Part shown: positions 6,769 to 10,805 of the stretch, one piece after another
How positions within the stretch are numbered: the stretch's first letter is position 1
Layout of the letters: the number at the start of each line of letters is the position of its first letter
Origin: Candidatus Aminicenantota bacterium
GTDB lineage: Bacteria > Acidobacteriota > Aminicenantia > Aminicenantales > Aminicenantaceae
Direction of reading: 5' to 3'
Assembly: GCA_030607635.1 (NCBI GenBank)
Contig: JAUWJP010000029.1
Coordinates: 1-10,805 of the forward strand
DNA length: 10,805 nucleotides
Notes under the pieces: generated by a model
Seen by the model: only the letters and a program-made list of their open reading frames with translations
The model's database searches: none
What the model was told of the DNA's origin: nothing
Position numbers and translations under genes: made by a program

Positions 6769-7050
6769 GTGATTAGATCCTTCAAGTGTAAAGAGACTGA
6801 AAAAATATTCAAGAGAACCTACTTAAAGAAATATCCAGTTGATATGCAAAGAATCGCATTGAGAAAACTCAGAATGTTAAATAGAGCCGAAGATTTAAAT
6901 GATCTTAGAGTGCCTCCTGGAAATCGTCTTGAGGCACTGAAAGGGAAGAGAAAAGGACATCACAGTATTAGAATAAACGATCAATGGCGAATATGCTTTT
7001 TATGGCAGGATAAGGATGTGTTTGATGTTGAAATCACAGATTATCATTAG
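6769..7050 (+). CDS. higB: HigB-type toxin, RelE/ParE superfamily mRNA interferase
   Basis: A 93-residue toxin of the HigB family (plasmid maintenance killer type), whose members cleave mRNA on the ribosome when free of antitoxin. The sequence matches along its whole length: MIRSFKCKETEKIF at the start, then LRKLRMLNRAEDLNDLRVPP, GNRLEALKG, and the closing core SIRINDQWRICFLW with the final VEITDYH. Size, basic character and the INDQWRI strand with its conserved Arg are all as expected, so it appears complete and active. The start is GTG; no ribosome binding site precedes it, and with the -10 at 6755-6762 transcription would begin at about 6767-6769, so the message may be nearly leaderless. 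It is the first gene of a two-gene operon, toxin before antitoxin as usual for higBA. Confidence 0.92.
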   Translation: MIRSFKCKETEKIFKRTYLKKYPVDMQRIALRKLRMLNRAEDLNDLRVPPGNRLEALKGKRKGHHSIRINDQWRICFLWQDKDVFDVEITDYH

Positions 7051-7060
7051 GAGAGAATCC

Positions 7061-7363
7061 ATGAGTACGAAAAAAATGCTTCCGCTACATCCGGGGGAAA
7101 TCCTCCTTGAGGAATTTTTGAAGCCGATGGGATTGAGCCAAAACAGATTGGCTTTGGATATCCGTGTGCCTGCCCGAAGGATAAATGAGATTGTTCAAGG
7201 AAAACACAGAATTACGGCCGATACAGCTTTACGCCTTGCCAGGTATTTCAAGATGTCTCCTCAGTTCTGGTTGGGTTTACAGATAGATTTTGATTTGGAT
7301 GTAGCTGAGGATAAACTGGCCGATCGTTTAGACAAAGAAATCCAAGTTTACAGTCCGGCGTAA
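7061..7363 (+). CDS. higA: HigA-type antitoxin, XRE-family DNA-binding protein
   Basis: A 100-residue antitoxin that binds HigB and represses the operon. It opens with LPLHPGEILLEEFLKPMGLS, the hallmark HigA/VapI N-terminus, followed by the helix-turn-helix from about residue 25 to 49 (recognition part VPARRINEIVQGKHRIT) and the C-terminal helices ALRLARYFKMSPQFWLGLQ typical of the family. The start is the ATG at 7061, preceded by AGGAGAG (7049-7055) that overlaps the TAG of higB, with a 10-base gap between the genes, so the two are translationally close. A further upstream in-frame start at 7016 lies inside higB and has no family similarity. The 148 bases after it up to the next gene hold nothing clear. 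Confidence 0.93.
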   Translation: MSTKKMLPLHPGEILLEEFLKPMGLSQNRLALDIRVPARRINEIVQGKHRITADTALRLARYFKMSPQFWLGLQIDFDLDVAEDKLADRLDKEIQVYSPA

Positions 7364-7511
7364 TAGTCTGACTCTTACCTGGCGTTTCAACTCAGCCACT
7401 CTCTTCCTCGCATCGACCTCAACAACACTATGGTCAGCGTTCTTCCAGATGGAAAATTAGCAATTATTAAAAAAAACAGGTAGCTATTTCGCTATTTTTA
7501 GCGCCTCGTTT

Positions 7512-10136
7512 CTATTTCTTTGCTATTGCCCCATAAAATAATGAATTAAAAAGAAGCTTAAAAGTTCCTACCGTTTGTCCTCTGTGCTGCACTCTAAAAC
7601 CAAGAAGTATAATTTTGCCCTTGCCAAAGGGCACTTCTACCACTGCAGCCCTGTTTTGAAGATATTTTTCTCCCAGCATCCAACCGCTAAGAACGATATT
7701 TTCTTCAGGATATTTCCCCACGACCAGAGGCTGCTCTTGTTCTTTTAATACCGGCAAGGTTTGGAAAGTGGGGCTGTGAGCAAAAAAGCCGGCAGCTTCC
7801 TCTGGCATTCCATAGGCAATCGGGTGATTCTGGTCAAAAGCGACTTTTATCAATAATCCTGAAGCAAAAAACTCTTCGCTCTTAAGGGAAGTAAGGACAT
7901 TTTTTACGGGCAAATTGAATTCCTCTACTAAAAGATTCGAGGAAGCACCCAATGTCACCAAAGTGCCGCCATTTTCGACGAATAGTCTCAAATTCCGCAC
8001 TCCAGAACGAGATATCCCTCCCACAAACTTAGGGGGCATAGTGCCTTTTGGATGACCGTTTATAATCGAGTTCATGCCTTGATTCGGAAGGATAATCACA
8101 TCGAAGCGATTTTCCAACCGCCCTGCTTTTATTTCCGCGTTATGGACTGATGTATATGGAAACTCATGATTTTCAAGAATCAATCGAGTCCATCCTTCAT
8201 CCATATTTGATCTCCAGGGTTTGTAAAGAGCTACTCTTGGTAACTTTAATTTATAAGTTTTAATGGAAGGTGGACGTTTTATTCTTAACACCTGTAAGGA
8301 AAGTTCTTCGGCCAATTTCTTCATTTTTGTCAGATTGAATGTAGAGAGAGGAACAATTACAGCACCTGGTGAGAAGGTTTTTTCCTCAGCTCTGAATGAT
8401 TCTCTTGCCCAGATCACATCTGCTCCTTCCTTTAAAAGACGATTGATGGCAATAACACTATTATTTGTCTTATAAGGGATAACATAGGCGTAATGAGCAG
8501 AGCCTGAAATCTTAGCCTTTGGCGGGGAAGCCATTTTAATTCTTTTCAACTTGATATCCAGTGGCGTATTCATTGTAACGGTTTTCACGCCCATCTGGAG
8601 AGGAAGAGTCCAGCCCAGTACATCGTAGGTGCGAAGCGGAGGCACTTTGAGCTTAATAGGCTCCACAATGCTTTGCCACAGGGAAGGATATTGTCTCAAA
8701 TCAGGATAGGTTTGAATTTCAAAAAGTGTTTTGAGGAACCGGCCGAAAGGCTGGCTGGTCGGCAGGATATATGTTCCCTTGGGATGACTGAGTCCATCTG
8801 CTTGAAATGAGCTTTCCGCTTGATAGACTTCAAGATCAAGCGTAATTAATTTGTTTATCAATTGAGCAGCCGCGGGAGAGTCTCTCTGCTCTAAAGGTAT
8901 TATCCATCCGTAAGGAGGCTCTTTCTGGTATCGTTCCATGGTTTCTTTACCCATAGCATATTTTGCATAGAGCAATTCTTCCCGGTGTTTAGCTGCAAGG
9001 TCTAATACGGCCTTAGAAGATGTCAGGCAGTACTCTACAGCGTCTCGCAGGTGCCACCATCCTCCTTCCCAGGGATTAGTAAAAAACAAGGAAATAGTGA
9101 AATCTTTATATTCTTCAGGAAAATCCCCTACGGTATAAAAATAAGGTGTTGCATAGCTGTAGAGAAATGTTTCTGAAAACGTAGATATGATATTGTGAAA
9201 ATCGCAGACTTGGGTGACATAGCCTGGATACCAGGTATCAAATAGAAATCGAGAGATAACCCCTTGTTTACCTTCTGATTCGAAAGCCAGGGCAATTGCG
9301 GTTCCGATAAAATTCTGCCAGCGCAGAAGCAGGGGATGAAGATTCGGATTTGTAGGTTCGCAATCGGGAGGAACAAAAATGAGAGAAGGGAAGGGTGAAG
9401 TCTGATGGTGGTTGTAAAAGATGTGAGGATACCATTCATGATTGACCACCTGGTTAATATTCTGCATTTCAGAAACACTTAGCATAAAAGAGTCGCGGTT
9501 ATTATCGTGACCGATATATTTTTGATAAAGCCATGGCAGGCGACTGGTCTCATAAGGTGTTCCGAGGTTGCTCTTGTACCATTCGGCAACCATATCCATT
9601 CCGTCAGGATTGGGTAAAACCAGCATGGCGATCACTTCATCTAAAATCTTTTTAATCTTCTGCGAGTCGTCTGTGAGCAAATCATAGGTGAGCTGAATAA
9701 TATGTTGGGCAGGAGCAACTTCCGTTGCATGAAGCCCGCCATCGATCCAGACAATGGCTTTTCCTTCTGAGGCAAGGCTCCCAGCTTCCTCATCCGCTAA
9801 TCCTCTTACCAAAGAAAGGCGCTTCGAGAGCTCTTAATAATGATCCAATTTGGCCATGTTCTCTGCTGACGAAATGACAGCATATATCATAGTCTTTCCC
9901 CCGGAAGATTTTCCATATTCAAAAAGTTTAATCTTTCCTGAGAGCTTTTCTAAATTTTTCCAGTAATCGACAGCTTGCTCGTAGTTAATTAGATGAAAGT
10001 CAGCACCGGCTTTAAAGCCAAAGAATTCTTCTGGAGGAGGAATCTTCTGGGCTATGCCTATAGAAGGAGTTAAAATCAAAGCAGAAGAAAAAATTGCTAA
10101 AACGAGTAAGTATTTTTTTAAAGAAGTGGATATCAT
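7512..10136 (-). pseudogene. Secreted M14-type zinc carboxypeptidase interrupted by an in-frame TAA
   Basis: A full-length exported M14 metallopeptidase (874 codons) split by one nonsense codon. The ATG at 10136 follows AGGA by 6 bases and opens a signal peptide with cleavage likely after Ala29 (SIGIAQ). PPPEEFFGFKAGADFHLINY leads into the domain. Codon 101 (9836-9834) is TAA, after AKLDHY and before ELSKRLSLVRGLADEEA, exactly where relatives have Lys, so an AAA-to-TAA change explains it without a frameshift. The zinc ligands survive downstream: GGLHATE (His136, Glu139) and YNHHQTS (His243 or His244). NNRD (212-215) matches the substrate-binding Asn-Arg, and Glu322 in FSETFLYSYATP is the probable catalytic base. 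From about 632 a glutamine-amidotransferase-like alpha/beta domain follows, as in this subfamily. Translation would give a 100-residue fragment unless the stop is read through or restart occurs, for example at the TTG of codon 109; a restarted product would lack its signal peptide. Everything else is intact, so the lesion is recent or a base error. Confidence 0.82.
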
Positions 10137-10233
10137 TGGTTTTCCTTTCTTAACATAGACTAACAATGAGCTCAAATAATTGGCATTGTCCCAAAGTGAC
10201 GGGATAAAATAAAGTGCATTTCCAATTGCCTTT

Positions 10234-10266
10234 GTCCTTGCGAGGAGCGAAGAGAGATTTCTCGCA
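10234..10266. repeat. Possible dispersed palindromic repeat
   Basis: GTCCTTGCGAGGAGCGAAG begins at 10234; TGCGAG (10239-10244) is inverted in CTCGCA (10261-10266), and adjoining bases extend the stem with a G-T pair. The TTGCGAGGAGCGAAG core looks like a repeat family I have seen scattered between genes in unrelated bacteria. It lies in the 183-base gap before the M14 gene. Only one copy is in the window, so repetition is not shown here. Confidence 0.35.
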
Positions 10267-10319
10267 TGTCCATGATCATAGGACTCTAACTTTGCATGTG
10301 TAACAATCAATGGGGCAGG

Positions 10320-10766
10320 TCAAGGTCTCTTATTCTCACCTGTCAGGGCATGGTAAACGGCTTTTGCGATCTGGATATCCTGAACCGCAACTCCTGTCAG
10401 GTCTGCGATGGTGATCTGATCTTCCGAGGTTCTCTGAAGATCCGGATTGACAATCACATTCCCCAATTCTAGGATCCTCTCCTTTTCTAAAACACCGGCT
10501 TTTAACGCTTGATGAATCTCGCCCCGAAGAAGACACTGACTGATGCTGTCGGCAACGACGATATCGGCTTTTTGGAGGATTCGCGGGTCCAACTCATTCT
10601 TCTCCGGAGTGTCAGATCCCATTGCTGTTATATGTGTTCCTTTACGGAGCAGATCAGCCGGCAGCAGGGGTTTCTCGGAGGGCGTTGCCGTGACGATAAA
10701 ATTGCAGCCATCCGCGATATCTTCGGTCCTTAACGTCGTCCGGATATTGTAACCCGATGGTTCCAT
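10320..10766 (-). pseudogene. Ornithine cyclodeaminase/mu-crystallin family protein, C-terminal part only
   Basis: A 148-codon frame matching the second half of the ornithine cyclodeaminase/mu-crystallin family, NAD(P)-dependent enzymes that form or reduce cyclic imino acids, or dehydrogenate amino acids. It shows FIVTATPSEKPLLPADLLRKG, THITAMGSDTPEKNELD, ADIVVADSISQCLLRGEI, then ITIADLTGVAVQDIQIAKAVY, all in the family's order and ending at the normal C-terminus. The usual protein is about 320 residues. The N-terminal substrate-binding half and the GxGxxA nucleotide-binding turn are missing, and the same frame is closed upstream by TGA at 10781-10779. The ATG at 10766 has no ribosome binding site and falls in mid-domain. 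The rest may lie beyond the window in another frame, so this is a truncated or frameshifted gene rather than an edge-cut one. It ends 184 bases before the M14 gene on the same strand. Confidence 0.7.
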
Positions 10767-10805
10767 ATATTTATGGAATCATCCCATTGGTTGTGATTGA
10801 TTGCC

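Noticed and set aside
7490..7503. CGCTA-TTTT-TAGCG hairpin between higA and the M14 gene as a bidirectional terminator
   Set aside because: The stem is only 5 bp and no T-run follows it on either strand.
9128..9478. A 116-codon minus-strand frame inside the M14 gene
   Set aside because: It lies wholly within the well-supported peptidase frame, on the same strand but in another phase.

Overview
This window looks like chromosomal DNA from an uncultured, probably Gram-negative, peptide-degrading bacterium. The evidence is three secreted or envelope hydrolases with signal peptides, ordinary bacterial ribosome binding sites, and mixed ATG/GTG starts. The M14 peptidase and the multidomain serine hydrolase resemble those I associate with Acidobacteriota/Aminicenantes-type genomes. 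That placement is an impression from protein style, not a measurement.

Layout from left to right. Positions 1-219 hold nothing I recognise. Next is a minus-strand block. It contains a secreted metzincin-like zinc protease domain fused to about 12 TPR repeats (220-2217), a probable terminator (2255-2279), a 57-residue conserved-looking small protein broken by a -1 frameshift at a 7-T run (2293-2465), and an aminoglycoside phosphotransferase-family kinase (2491-3402). A 580-base gap follows (3403-3986). It holds a possible 46-residue ORF and, at its right end, a strong sigma70-type promoter reading rightward into a secreted serine beta-lactamase/PBP-fold hydrolase (3987-6101). Positions 6172-6702 contain a decayed minus-strand gene that is easy to miss: its frame is open except for one TGA, its end looks like a DUF3471-type domain, and its beginning carries an HUH-transposase-like HPHLH motif. 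Divergent from it is a complete higBA toxin-antitoxin operon (6769-7363) with a clear operator-promoter. The right side is minus-strand: an M14 zinc carboxypeptidase with signal peptide, interrupted by a single in-frame TAA at codon 101 (7512-10136), and the C-terminal half of an ornithine cyclodeaminase/mu-crystallin family protein (10320-10766) whose frame is closed by an upstream TGA.

How it fits together. The intact functional units are the TPR metzincin, the APH-family kinase, the serine hydrolase and the higBA module. Four other coding units are broken by different kinds of lesion: one homopolymer frameshift, two nonsense codons and one 5' truncation. This suggests an accessory, decaying stretch around a toxin-antitoxin module, although base errors in a metagenome assembly cannot be ruled out from one sequence. 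I found no tRNA, rRNA, CRISPR array or complete insertion sequence. The best candidates for something new are the metzincin-TPR fusion with an Asp third ligand, the possible frameshifted or recoded small gene beside the kinase, and the compact higBA operator with a nearly leaderless GTG start.
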